In this document: positions 41,649 to 49,088 of the stretch, piece after piece | How positions within the stretch are numbered: position 1 is the first letter of the stretch | Layout of the letters: the number at the start of each line of letters is the position of its first letter | NCBI RefSeq assembly: GCF_048548695.1 | Contig: NZ_JBLYIF010000004.1 | DNA: 64,000 nucleotides | DNA from: Neptuniibacter sp048548695 | GTDB lineage: Bacteria > Pseudomonadota > Gammaproteobacteria > Pseudomonadales > Balneatricaceae | Reading direction: 5' to 3' (one strand) | Made by a program: the position numbers and the translations under genes | Notes under the pieces: generated by a model | What the model was told of the DNA's origin: nothing | Seen by the model: only the letters and a program-made list of their open reading frames with translations | Database searches by the model: none

Positions 41649-43634
41649 TTAAAAAATTTCGTTAGGCTGCATAATGTTGTATTTCTTCATTTTGCGGTAC
41701 ACCGTTGAGCGGCAAATACCTAACTCATCAGAGACCTGGGTGATGTTCCATTTGTGTTTGCGCAGGCAGTCAAGTAGGTGTCGTCCCTCTTCATCACCGA
41801 CTCGCTCTGATAGAGTGCTGACGCTGGTTTCAGCTTGGGGGCGGGGTTCTTCCGGCAGGTTTTTGTGGGTGCCTCTTAGTTCCACAGGAAGCGAGTCCAT
41901 TGTGATATGCTGCTGCTCAGACACGGCCAGTGAATAGCGGAGTACATTTGCCAGCTGGCGGATGTTGCCCGGCCAGTGATAACCGTGCAACACCTGTAGC
42001 GCCTGCGGTGCAAACGTGACACCGTTAGCACCACCCAGCTCATTGTCCAGAATGCAGTTGATGATGTAGTCCTTGTCATCACGGTCTCTAAGTGACGGCA
42101 GTTTTAAGGCCATACCATTCAGTCGATAGTAAAAGTCTTCGCGGAATAGCTTTTCCTGTATACGTTGGGTCAAGTCTTGGTGAGTGGCCGAAATGACCTG
42201 AATATCAAGACGTGTGGGCTCTGTTGCGCCCAGGGGCAGGATCTCCCGTTCTGCCAGTGCCCTGAGTAAACGTGTCTGTAACTGCACCGGCATATCACCA
42301 ATCTCATCCAGAAATATGGTGCCGCCGTTGGCGAGTTCCAGTTTGCCTTTCATGCCTTTGCGGTTGGCACCGGTAAAGGAGCCACTGCGATAACCAAACA
42401 GTTCACTTTCGATCAGTGATTCCGGTATTGCTGCGCAATTTAATGCGATAAAAGGGCCGTCTGCGCGATCACTGGCATCGTGAATTGCCCGGGCAAAGGC
42501 TTCTTTGCCGGTGCCGGTTTCGCCCGTTATCAGTATGGGAATGTCTTTGTTAATGACATGCCGGATCTGTTGCACATTCTGCTGTACCGACAGATCATGG
42601 CCGGCCAGCTGTGCCAGTGATGGATGTTTGTGTAACCGGGTTTTACTGATTTCTTTAGGCGCGTTGCTGGTAGCAACGGATTTTGTTGCAGGAATACGTA
42701 GGCTGATCTCAAGCTCTTCATTCAGAGTGGGTGATTGCGTCCGAACGCTACGGGCACCGCCATGGCTTTGATCCAGCATTTCGTCGACCGTTAGGCCCGT
42801 CAGCTCGATTATCGATAATCCCAGTAATTGCTGTTCTGTACAGAGTCGGTTTTCGTATTCGGCGAAAGCTGCACGGTTGGCGCCGATAATCACGCCTCGG
42901 TCATTGATGGCGATTAACTGCTCATGTGCCAGATCAGTAAAACCATTCAGGGGTTTCATGTACATAGTGATCTGGCTGCGATAGGCCTGGCGAAAGAAGG
43001 CGTTTTCAATCATTCGACTATACATCATGACCATTTGTAAGGTTAGGTACTGATGTTGCTTGTCGCCGTCAAAGCCAAGACAGGATGCATTCAGGCAGCC
43101 TTTCAGGTTACCCAGAGGGTCGAAAATGGGCGAAACTGAGCAGCTTAATTTGTTCTGTTCATGAAAAAAATGTTCTTGGCGATGGATGATCAGTGACTTC
43201 TTTTCCACCAGGCAGGTGCCAATACCGTTGGTGCCCATACTGTTTTCAGCCCAGCGTGAACCCAGAAGCAAGCCAGCATCCGTCCAGGTATCGAGCATGT
43301 GATCTGGTAGGCTGGCATCTAGTGCTAAACCCAATTCATCTGTCAGTAGAACTGCGTAGCCGGCTTGGCTGATGCGTTTTGACAGGCCGTTCAGGCCATT
43401 GCGTGCAATCTGTAAATAATCCTGATGCTGTTCCAGTTGCTGTTTAATTTCGCCAGAGGTGAGAATCTCGACCTCCTGGCTGATCGCGGGGTCAAGTCCA
43501 TAATCAAGCAAGCTCCTTTCCCAAGAACGGGTTATCAGGGTATCGGGTAGTACATTACGTTCCTGAAAGTGATTGCTCACATAGTTAACCATATCCTTGG
43601 TTGATTTGGTGTGGTGAGGATTCTGCATGATCAT
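41649..43634 (-). CDS. AcoR-family sigma-54-dependent activator (second)
   Basis: About 661 residues with the same plan as the protein at 20929: a GAF-like sensor region (SMGTNGIGTCLVEKKSL), a PAS-like middle part, an AAA+ domain with Walker A ITGETGTGKEAF and a canonical GSFTGA sigma-54 loop, and a C-terminal Fis-type helix (SDELGICRSTVYRKMKK). The start is uncertain: GGAGCGAA immediately precedes the ATG at 43634, and ATGs at 43628 and 43676 are alternatives. A sigma-54 promoter candidate and TGTYGCA sites lie upstream, suggesting positive autoregulation. Proposed activator for the TGTYGCA-linked promoters. Confidence 0.9.
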   Translation of the reverse strand: MIMQNPHHTKSTKDMVNYVSNHFQERNVLPDTLITRSWERSLLDYGLDPAISQEVEILTSGEIKQQLEQHQDYLQIARNGLNGLSKRISQAGYAVLLTDELGLALDASLPDHMLDTWTDAGLLLGSRWAENSMGTNGIGTCLVEKKSLIIHRQEHFFHEQNKLSCSVSPIFDPLGNLKGCLNASCLGFDGDKQHQYLTLQMVMMYSRMIENAFFRQAYRSQITMYMKPLNGFTDLAHEQLIAINDRGVIIGANRAAFAEYENRLCTEQQLLGLSIIELTGLTVDEMLDQSHGGARSVRTQSPTLNEELEISLRIPATKSVATSNAPKEISKTRLHKHPSLAQLAGHDLSVQQNVQQIRHVINKDIPILITGETGTGKEAFARAIHDASDRADGPFIALNCAAIPESLIESELFGYRSGSFTGANRKGMKGKLELANGGTIFLDEIGDMPVQLQTRLLRALAEREILPLGATEPTRLDIQVISATHQDLTQRIQEKLFREDFYYRLNGMALKLPSLRDRDDKDYIINCILDNELGGANGVTFAPQALQVLHGYHWPGNIRQLANVLRYSLAVSEQQHITMDSLPVELRGTHKNLPEEPRPQAETSVSTLSERVGDEEGRHLLDCLRKHKWNITQVSDELGICRSTVYRKMKKYNIMQPNEIF

Positions 43635-43776
43635 TTCGCTCCAGTCTTCAGGGCCAGAGAACGTGCGTAGAAGCATGCTTGACTGTGAGGAGCCAGGCAG
43701 GGCCTGAAGGCATAGTCTTTTTTATTGTTTTAAACGTAGTCTAACAGTATTTGCCAATACCGTAGTTGAATTCATT

Positions 43777-43791
43777 GCAGGTTATGTGCCA
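43777..43791 (-). promoter_or_regulatory. Sigma-54 promoter candidate of the second activator gene
   Basis: Minus strand: TGGCAC-ATAAC-CTGCA at correct spacing, ~143 bp before the chosen start. Confidence 0.6.
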
Positions 43792-43926
43792 GCTTCGGGA
43801 GTGTGGTATAGGCGTTTTTTGTGCCGCATGACATATGGTTAACCTGATGATTTATTAAGCTTTTGTGACTGCCTTATAAAAACATCTTTATTGCAGGGTA
43901 ATAATGAAAAAAATAGATGCTGCACG

Positions 43927-43957
43927 TGTCGCGTATCTGAAAAATACATCTGTTGCA
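43927..43957. promoter_or_regulatory. TGTYGCA sites upstream of the second activator gene
   Basis: TGTCGCG (43927-43933) and TGTTGCA (43951-43957), 24 bp apart and ~140-165 bp upstream of the -24 element, followed by a partial inverted match CTACAACTGTAG. Confidence 0.45.
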
Positions 43958-44046
43958 AAAGTGCTACAACTGTAGCATTTCTAGTCCAGCCGCTCGTCTG
44001 CAGCTGCGATTTGGCCAAAACAACCAGGTAATGGGTTGCAAGCGGC

Positions 44047-44223
44047 AGGGAACCTACGAATAAGCTCAAAACGCCTCTGAAAGCCTCATGGAGCGGGCTC
44101 TAAAGCAGCCTTCTGTTTTGTCAGGGAGCTTGGAAAGGACTTATCATTCCACTGCGCTGCCTTTTGCGCATAAGGCTGATTTATCGCCCGCAGAGCAAGT
44201 CTTGGACCTGTTCGCTGGTTTTC
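44047..44223. repeat. MITE-like element, copy at 44 kb
   Basis: 177 bp beginning AGGGAACCTACGAATAAGC and ending GGACCTGTTCGCTGGTTTTCT. The right end is slightly degraded compared with the copy at 48441. No coding capacity. Confidence 0.8.
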
Positions 44224-44269
44224 TAGCACCCGGTGCAGATGCTAGTGTATGAAAAAGGCTGGTGAGCCT

Positions 44270-44566
44270 TCAGTCGTGGGGGTTGGACTGTACGATTTGA
44301 ATGGCCTTGAGCACCTGGTAGCGGGCAAACTTTTCCAGGCTTTCAAGTTCTGCCTTCAGGCTAGGGGGAAAGGATTGTTTATCCAGTACGTTGCATACAT
44401 ATTTCGGCGGCACGTTATTCAGGGCGATGGCGGCAATGTCCTGTACGGTGATGGAGGTTAAGCTGATCTGTTCTTCACCCGCTTCGATGATCTTATGCAA
44501 TTGTTTAAAAACGATTTCTTCGGTCAGGTTCACCAGGTCATCGGTGTAATACATTTGTTTATACAT
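44270..44566 (-). CDS. ComFB-like protein
   Basis: 98 residues resembling the late-competence ComFB domain: NLTEEIVFKQL at the start and IAAIALNNVPPKYVCN (about 45-60), the family hallmark 'LN.lPp.Y'. In Gram-negatives such proteins are found outside competence operons; some ComFB-like domains bind cyclic dinucleotides. Function here unknown. It stands alone, flanked by a MITE on its 3' side. Confidence 0.75.
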   Translation of the reverse strand: MYKQMYYTDDLVNLTEEIVFKQLHKIIEAGEEQISLTSITVQDIAAIALNNVPPKYVCNVLDKQSFPPSLKAELESLEKFARYQVLKAIQIVQSNPHD

Positions 44567-44936
44567 AACTGATCCTTAACATCAGGTCACCGTTAATAGG
44601 AGCCGGTCCTGTTATGACAGTACCCTGCTCGGAACACTATCATATGCCAATTACCAGCCTAGCAAAAAGCCGTCATGCAGAGTGGATATTTTACCGTGAT
44701 GACTCCTCTGTAGCGTAGCAGCTTCATTGTCAGTGTAACCGCCGCTTCGGCTATGTATGGCAGGTCTAGCAGGGGGACGTACGGTCATGTAATCGGCCCA
44801 CTTTTCTCGCGGTATTAGAAATCCTTACCTCACTTTAGGAAATATTCAAAACAATCTAAAGAATGTTCAATTAATTTAATGTTTGTCTGTAGTACTTTTT
44901 AGATATTTCGTAGATGAATTGTTTGTTTGCTGGTTT
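44567..44936. other. Gene-free stretch, AT-rich toward the right
   Basis: No gene, tRNA or sigma-54 site recognised. Confidence 0.6.
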
Positions 44937-44974
44937 GAAAATTCTACATAACCAAAAGGTTCTATAGAATTTTC
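44937..44974 (+). promoter_or_regulatory. Long inverted repeat before the NTF2-like gene
   Basis: GAAAATTCTA (44937-44946) and TAGAATTTTC (44965-44974) enclose a second stem AACC-AAAA-GGTT. A 38-nt near-palindrome 31 bp before the start codon; it could be an operator or an mRNA hairpin. Confidence 0.45.
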
Positions 44975-45005
44975 CATAGAAATATAAAAAAGGTCGTAGA
45001 TAATC

Positions 45006-45392
45006 ATGAATCAATCCAGGAAAGGTAATTTGAAGTCGGCTAGGCGTATTCTTGATAATCATATTTTTTTATATAACAAATATGTCGATGACATTATTAA
45101 TGTGCAGAGGAATACAGTGGTCGACCAGTTGATGGAAGATTATGATAGTACGTCCGTGTTGGTAGTGAATGATAAATTTTATTTGGGTGAGGATAGTATA
45201 AAAAAATACTACGAAAATTTCTTATATGATGATTTTTGTCCATTAAAGAAAAAAGTGCAGATTGAAACCTTGATTGTTGAAGGGGATCTTGTGCACTTGA
45301 AATGGGATGCGAAACCCGCTTTTGATGAAACGGCTGAAATTATTTACGTGCATGAAAATAAAATAAAATATCAAAAAATATCCTATAAGTAA
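45006..45392 (+). CDS. NTF2/SnoaL-like small protein
   Basis: 128 residues with the cone-shaped NTF2-like pattern: an N-terminal helix with VDDIINVQRNTVVDQLMEDYDSTSVLVVNDKFYLGEDSIKKYYENFL and a C-terminal sheet. No signal peptide. Such proteins can be isomerases, hydrolases or binding proteins; nothing fixes the activity. Codon use is distinctly AT-rich and unlike the neighbours, suggesting recent acquisition. AAGG precedes the ATG. It lies upstream of the BVMO operon on the same strand. Confidence 0.7.
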   Translation: MNQSRKGNLKSARRILDNHIFLYNKYVDDIINVQRNTVVDQLMEDYDSTSVLVVNDKFYLGEDSIKKYYENFLYDDFCPLKKKVQIETLIVEGDLVHLKWDAKPAFDETAEIIYVHENKIKYQKISYK

Positions 45393-45421
45393 GACCTGTT
45401 TCCCTACTCCTTTTCGTGGCA

Positions 45422-45437
45422 TGGCGGGGTTGTTGCC
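45422..45437 (+). promoter_or_regulatory. Weak sigma-54-like site before the BVMO gene
   Basis: TGGCGG-GGTTG-TTGCC keeps GG and GC at the right distance, but the -24 box is poor and the leader would be ~215 nt. Only a possibility. Confidence 0.3.
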
Positions 45438-45662
45438 CCTGATGACCTTGCTTGCCGCTTTTTTGGGTTTGTCTCAATTTTCCCCACTGACTTTCTGCTT
45501 TTAGTTGCCAGATTTTTTCAAAAAACACACCTTTTTTTGCAATATAAAAACGTCCGTTATGGTTACCGTTAAGGCGTCACTTTAAATGAGTCTTTCCAAG
45601 AAAAAGCATTTAATTAATGTCTTGGTATGGCTCAGGATAATCATAAGAAACGGAGAGGTGTT

Positions 45663-47291
45663 ATGAGTCCTACTACTGAAAATGTAACAGTATTAGATGC
45701 AATGGTAATTGGTGCAGGGGTTGCTGGTTTATATCAGCTGCACCGTTTACGTGAAATGGGGATGAGTGTGCGGGCTTATGAAACAGCGACAGGTGTGGGT
45801 GGTACCTGGTACTGGAATCGTTACCCTGGCGCACGTTTTGATTCCCAGGCTGAGATCTATCAGTATTGGTTCTCGGAAGAGTTATATAAATCCTGGAAAC
45901 CAAGTGAGCGTTTCCCGGCGCAGCCTGAAACAGAAGAGTGGTTAAATTTTGTGGCTGATCGCCTGGATCTGAAAAAAGATATTCAATTCAGTACCCGTAT
46001 TGCTTCAGCTCATTATGATGAGGAAACTGGTCGCTGGAATGTCACCACGGATGCGGGTGAGCATATCAACTGTCAGTTCCTGGTGGCTTGTTGCGGCATG
46101 CTGTCTGCGCCATTGGAGAATCGCTTTAAAGGTCAGCAAACATTCAAGGGTGAAGTGTATACCACCGGTCTATGGCCAAAAGGTGAAGTAAACCTGAAAG
46201 GTAAAAAGGTCGCTGTGATTGGTACCGGCGCTACCGGTATTCAGGTTATCCAGACTATCGCACCTGAAGTCGGTTCTATGAAGGTGTTTGTACGCACACC
46301 TCAGTACATTATTCCTATGCGTAACCCTAAGTACAGCGAACAGGATTGGGCAGGTTGGTGTGACCGTTTCAACGAACTGAAAGCTAAAGTACGTACCACG
46401 TTTGCCGGCTTCGACTACGATTTCCATGACAAAGCCTGGGCCGATTGTTCGGTTGAAGAGCGTCAGGCACTGCTGGAAGACCGTTGGGAAAATGGTTCTC
46501 TGGCACTGTGGCTGGCGTCGTTCCCCGAGATGTTTGTGGATGAAGGTGTCAGCGAAGAGATCTCTGAGTTTGTACGAGGCAAGATGCGTAGCCGCCTGGG
46601 TAATGATGAGCGCCTGTGTGATCTGTTGATTCCGGATAAAGATGACTACGGTTTTGGTACCCACCGTGTACCGTTGGAAAACAAGTACCTGGAAGTGTAC
46701 TTACAGGACAATGTAGAAGCGGTGGATTGCCAGGCTGCACCGATTCAGGAGTTTGTACCTGAAGGTATTAAAACTGCTGATGGCACAGTGCATGAATTCG
46801 ATGTAATCATTTTGGCGATCGGTTTTGATGCAGGTTCCGGTGCGTTGAGCCGTATTGATTTCCGTGGTCGAGGCAATCGTTCTCTGAAAGAGCAGTGGCA
46901 GCAGGAGATTACCACCGCCATGGGTATGCAGATCCACGGTTATCCAAACCTGTTCACCACGGGCGCGCCACTGGCACCGTCTGCAGCACTCTGTAACATG
47001 ACCACCTGCTTGCAGTATCAGGTGGATTGGATTACCAACTGTATCGATCATGCGATCAAAAACGGCAAAAAAGTGGTTGAAGTGTCTCAGGAAACCGAAA
47101 CGCAGTGGGTTGAACATCATGACGAAGTTGCTTCTAAAACATTGGTCGTGAAAACTGACTCTTGGTATATGGGCTCCAACGTGGAGGGCAAACCGCGCCG
47201 TCTGATCTCCTATATCGGTGGTGTCGGTAACTATCATAAGCATTGCGATGAGGTTGCGGCTGAGGGGTATCCCGGCTTCGAGATGCGGTAA
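45663..47291 (+). CDS. Baeyer-Villiger monooxygenase (class B flavoprotein)
   Basis: 542 residues. An FAD/NADPH enzyme that inserts oxygen next to a ketone carbonyl to give an ester or lactone. The FAD motif GAGVAGLYQ is near residue 15, GGTWYWNRYPGARFDSQ follows, and the NADPH motif GTGATGIQ is around residue 190. The BVMO fingerprint FxGxxxHxxxWP appears as FKGEVYTTGLWP (161-172), so the usual His is Thr167. GGAGAGG precedes ATG 45663; the longer frame adds 12 residues. It is followed by an alpha/beta hydrolase that could cleave the ester, as in acetone monooxygenase/esterase pairs. Small linear or cyclic ketones are plausible substrates. Confidence 0.9.
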   Translation: MSPTTENVTVLDAMVIGAGVAGLYQLHRLREMGMSVRAYETATGVGGTWYWNRYPGARFDSQAEIYQYWFSEELYKSWKPSERFPAQPETEEWLNFVADRLDLKKDIQFSTRIASAHYDEETGRWNVTTDAGEHINCQFLVACCGMLSAPLENRFKGQQTFKGEVYTTGLWPKGEVNLKGKKVAVIGTGATGIQVIQTIAPEVGSMKVFVRTPQYIIPMRNPKYSEQDWAGWCDRFNELKAKVRTTFAGFDYDFHDKAWADCSVEERQALLEDRWENGSLALWLASFPEMFVDEGVSEEISEFVRGKMRSRLGNDERLCDLLIPDKDDYGFGTHRVPLENKYLEVYLQDNVEAVDCQAAPIQEFVPEGIKTADGTVHEFDVIILAIGFDAGSGALSRIDFRGRGNRSLKEQWQQEITTAMGMQIHGYPNLFTTGAPLAPSAALCNMTTCLQYQVDWITNCIDHAIKNGKKVVEVSQETETQWVEHHDEVASKTLVVKTDSWYMGSNVEGKPRRLISYIGGVGNYHKHCDEVAAEGYPGFEMR

Positions 47292-47346
47292 TCAGCAACG
47301 TCAAATAGAAAGGCTTACACCCTGATCACAATAAGAGGTGAATGAT

Positions 47347-48387
47347 ATGAGTGATTACTACTCACAGGAAAATCATGGCCCGTTTGAACTCATCGATATT
47401 GGTGATTTGAACCTGGAAGAAGGTGGCCAAATACCTAACTGCAAACTGGCGGTTTCCATATTTGGTACCCTGAATGCAGCCAAGGACAATGCCATCCTGA
47501 TCCCGACCTGGTACTCCGGTACTAACAAGATCATGGAGCAGGTATATCTCGGTGAAGGCCGGGCATTGGACCCAGCCAAGTATTTCATCATTATTGTCAA
47601 TCAAATCGGTAATGGTTTATCGACCTCTCCCAGCAATGCCGAGGGAGAGTTGAGTGGAGCGGGTTTCCCGTATGTCAGGATTGGCGATGATGTCAGGGCG
47701 CAGTATAAGCTGCTAACTGAGCACTTCGGGCTGGAAAGTCTGGCGTTAGTTGTTGGTGGCTCTATGGGGGCTCAGCAAACGTATGAATGGGCGGTGCGCT
47801 ACCCTGAGTTTGTTAAACGCGCAGCTCCCATCGCAGGTACAGCGAAAAACAGTGAACATGACTTCATCTTCGCTGAGACCCTGGCCGAGGCCATTATGAC
47901 CGACCCTAATTTCAATGCTGGCAATTATGCCTCAGCGGAATCGGTAGCGGATGGTCTCAAACGCCATGCTAAGCTTTGGACTGTGATGGGGTGGAGCACA
48001 GACTTTTTTGCTGCAAACCGTCACAAAGCGCTGGATTTTGAGTCCATGCGTGCTTTTGTTGATGAGTTCATGACCGGTTATTTTGCCCCGATGGATCCAA
48101 ATAACCTGTTACGGATGCTCTGGAAATGGCAGCGTGCGGATGTAAGCCGCCATACCGCAGGTGATCTTGCTGCGGCGCTGGGAAGGGTTCAAGCCAGAAC
48201 GTATGTGATGCCGATCAGTCACGATATGTTCTTTCCACCATCCGATGCGTTAGAAGACCAGAAGCAGGTTACCAACAGCGAGTTTCGGCCTTTGCATTCG
48301 ATTGATGGTCACCTGGGTCTGTTTGGTACTGATCCAGCCATGCTGGAGCAACTTGATAGTTATTTGGGTGAGCTGTTGCGGTCGTAA
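47347..48387 (+). CDS. Alpha/beta hydrolase, homoserine acetyltransferase-like
   Basis: 346 residues of the MetX-like fold: oxyanion region LIPTWYSGTNK, nucleophile elbow VVGGSMGAQQTYEW (Ser in GGSMG), and the C-terminal acid/His in HDMFFPPSD and SIDGHLGLFG. True MetX proteins make O-acetylhomoserine, but members beside BVMO genes act as esterases or acyltransferases. Hydrolysis of the BVMO ester product is the natural inference. ATG 47347 has GAGG eight bases upstream; GTG 47338 overlaps that site. It lies 55 bp after the BVMO gene. Confidence 0.85.
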   Translation: MSDYYSQENHGPFELIDIGDLNLEEGGQIPNCKLAVSIFGTLNAAKDNAILIPTWYSGTNKIMEQVYLGEGRALDPAKYFIIIVNQIGNGLSTSPSNAEGELSGAGFPYVRIGDDVRAQYKLLTEHFGLESLALVVGGSMGAQQTYEWAVRYPEFVKRAAPIAGTAKNSEHDFIFAETLAEAIMTDPNFNAGNYASAESVADGLKRHAKLWTVMGWSTDFFAANRHKALDFESMRAFVDEFMTGYFAPMDPNNLLRMLWKWQRADVSRHTAGDLAAALGRVQARTYVMPISHDMFFPPSDALEDQKQVTNSEFRPLHSIDGHLGLFGTDPAMLEQLDSYLGELLRS

Positions 48388-48440
48388 GGCCGCTCTCAAT
48401 CCCAATTCTTGACAATCAGCTCTCCTGTTTAGGTGAGCTG

Positions 48441-48618
48441 GGGGAGCCTACGAATAAGCCCAAAGCGACTCTGAAAGCCCCATGGGGTAGGCTCTAAAAC
48501 AGCCTTCTGCTTTGTCTTGCAGCGTAGAAAGGACTTGTCATTCCACTGCGCGGCCGTTCGCGTATAAGGCTAATTTATCGCCCGCAGAGAAAGTCTTGGG
48601 CTTGTTCGCAGGTTCCCT
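48441..48618. repeat. MITE-like element, copy at 48 kb
   Basis: 178 bp from GGGGAGCCTACGAATAAGCC to GCTTGTTCGCAGGTTCCCT; the ends form imperfect terminal inverted repeats of about 20 bp. The best-preserved right end of the four copies. Confidence 0.8.
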
Positions 48619-48690
48619 GGGTACAGGTCGACAACCTTTAGAGAAGATATACGCGGCAGTAAGGACTCATATTGCTGATTGATATCTTTT

Positions 48691-48723
48691 AGGGGGTGAT
48701 GCTTAGCAAGCCCCCCTTTTTTT
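48691..48723 (+). terminator. Terminator downstream of the BVMO/hydrolase operon
   Basis: AGGGGG and CCCCCCT arms followed by a T-run. The MITE lies between it and the hydrolase gene, as if inserted in the 3' untranslated region. Confidence 0.75.
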
Positions 48724-48809
48724 GTTGTTTTAATCTCCATGTAGCCTGCAATGGTTTGTTGTGCATTGACGATCCGCAGCCTGGGTGTGCGTATGATCTT
48801 CAGACAAAT

Positions 48810-48826
48810 CGTTCGAATTTCGAACG
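48810..48826. promoter_or_regulatory. Palindromic operator candidate
   Basis: Perfect palindrome CGTTCGAA-T-TTCGAACG, 75 bp upstream of the sigma-54 element at 48901. Unlike the TGTYGCA and CACACTTTGTC sites, so possibly for a different activator. Confidence 0.5.
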
Positions 48827-48900
48827 GTTGCTCCCGCCTTTTTTTTGAAAAAATCAGAAAAGTATTTATTTTTCAGATAGGTATATATTGTGTTTTTGTT

Positions 48901-48916
48901 TGGCACAGTGCTTGCG
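48901..48916 (+). promoter_or_regulatory. Sigma-54 promoter upstream of the second AraC regulator
   Basis: TGGCAC-AGTGC-TTGCG, preceded by TT, matches the consensus well. The transcript would start near 48926, ~160 nt before the AraC start codon; no convincing small gene was seen in between. TGTTGCA (49023) and TGCGACA (49049) lie in this leader. Confidence 0.7.
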
Positions 48917-49088
48917 TTGCAAGTAATTGCACGGGTAGAAGGTTTGCCCGGGCGTTTGAAACGCGACATTGCGAGCGTGTTAAAAATAATAAGATGATAC
49001 AACCGCCGGAAGGCTTGGCTGATGTTGCAAAAAGTTAAACATACCTTGTGCGACAAGAGCGGGTTGCTTCCCATGAGAGTTGACGCGT

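Noticed and set aside
45636..45641. GATAAT as a sigma-70 -10 box for the BVMO gene
   Set aside because: No acceptable -35 box at the right distance, and it would give an extremely short leader.
38796..48618. The repeated intergenic elements as a CRISPR array or conserved sRNA family
   Set aside because: Copies are kilobases apart with no spacers; terminal inverted repeats and patchy truncation fit a MITE better than an RNA gene, though this was not tested.
48751..49038. 95-codon frame before the AraC regulator
   Set aside because: Not protein-like, no ribosome-binding site, and it spans the sigma-54 promoter and the TTCGAACG palindrome.
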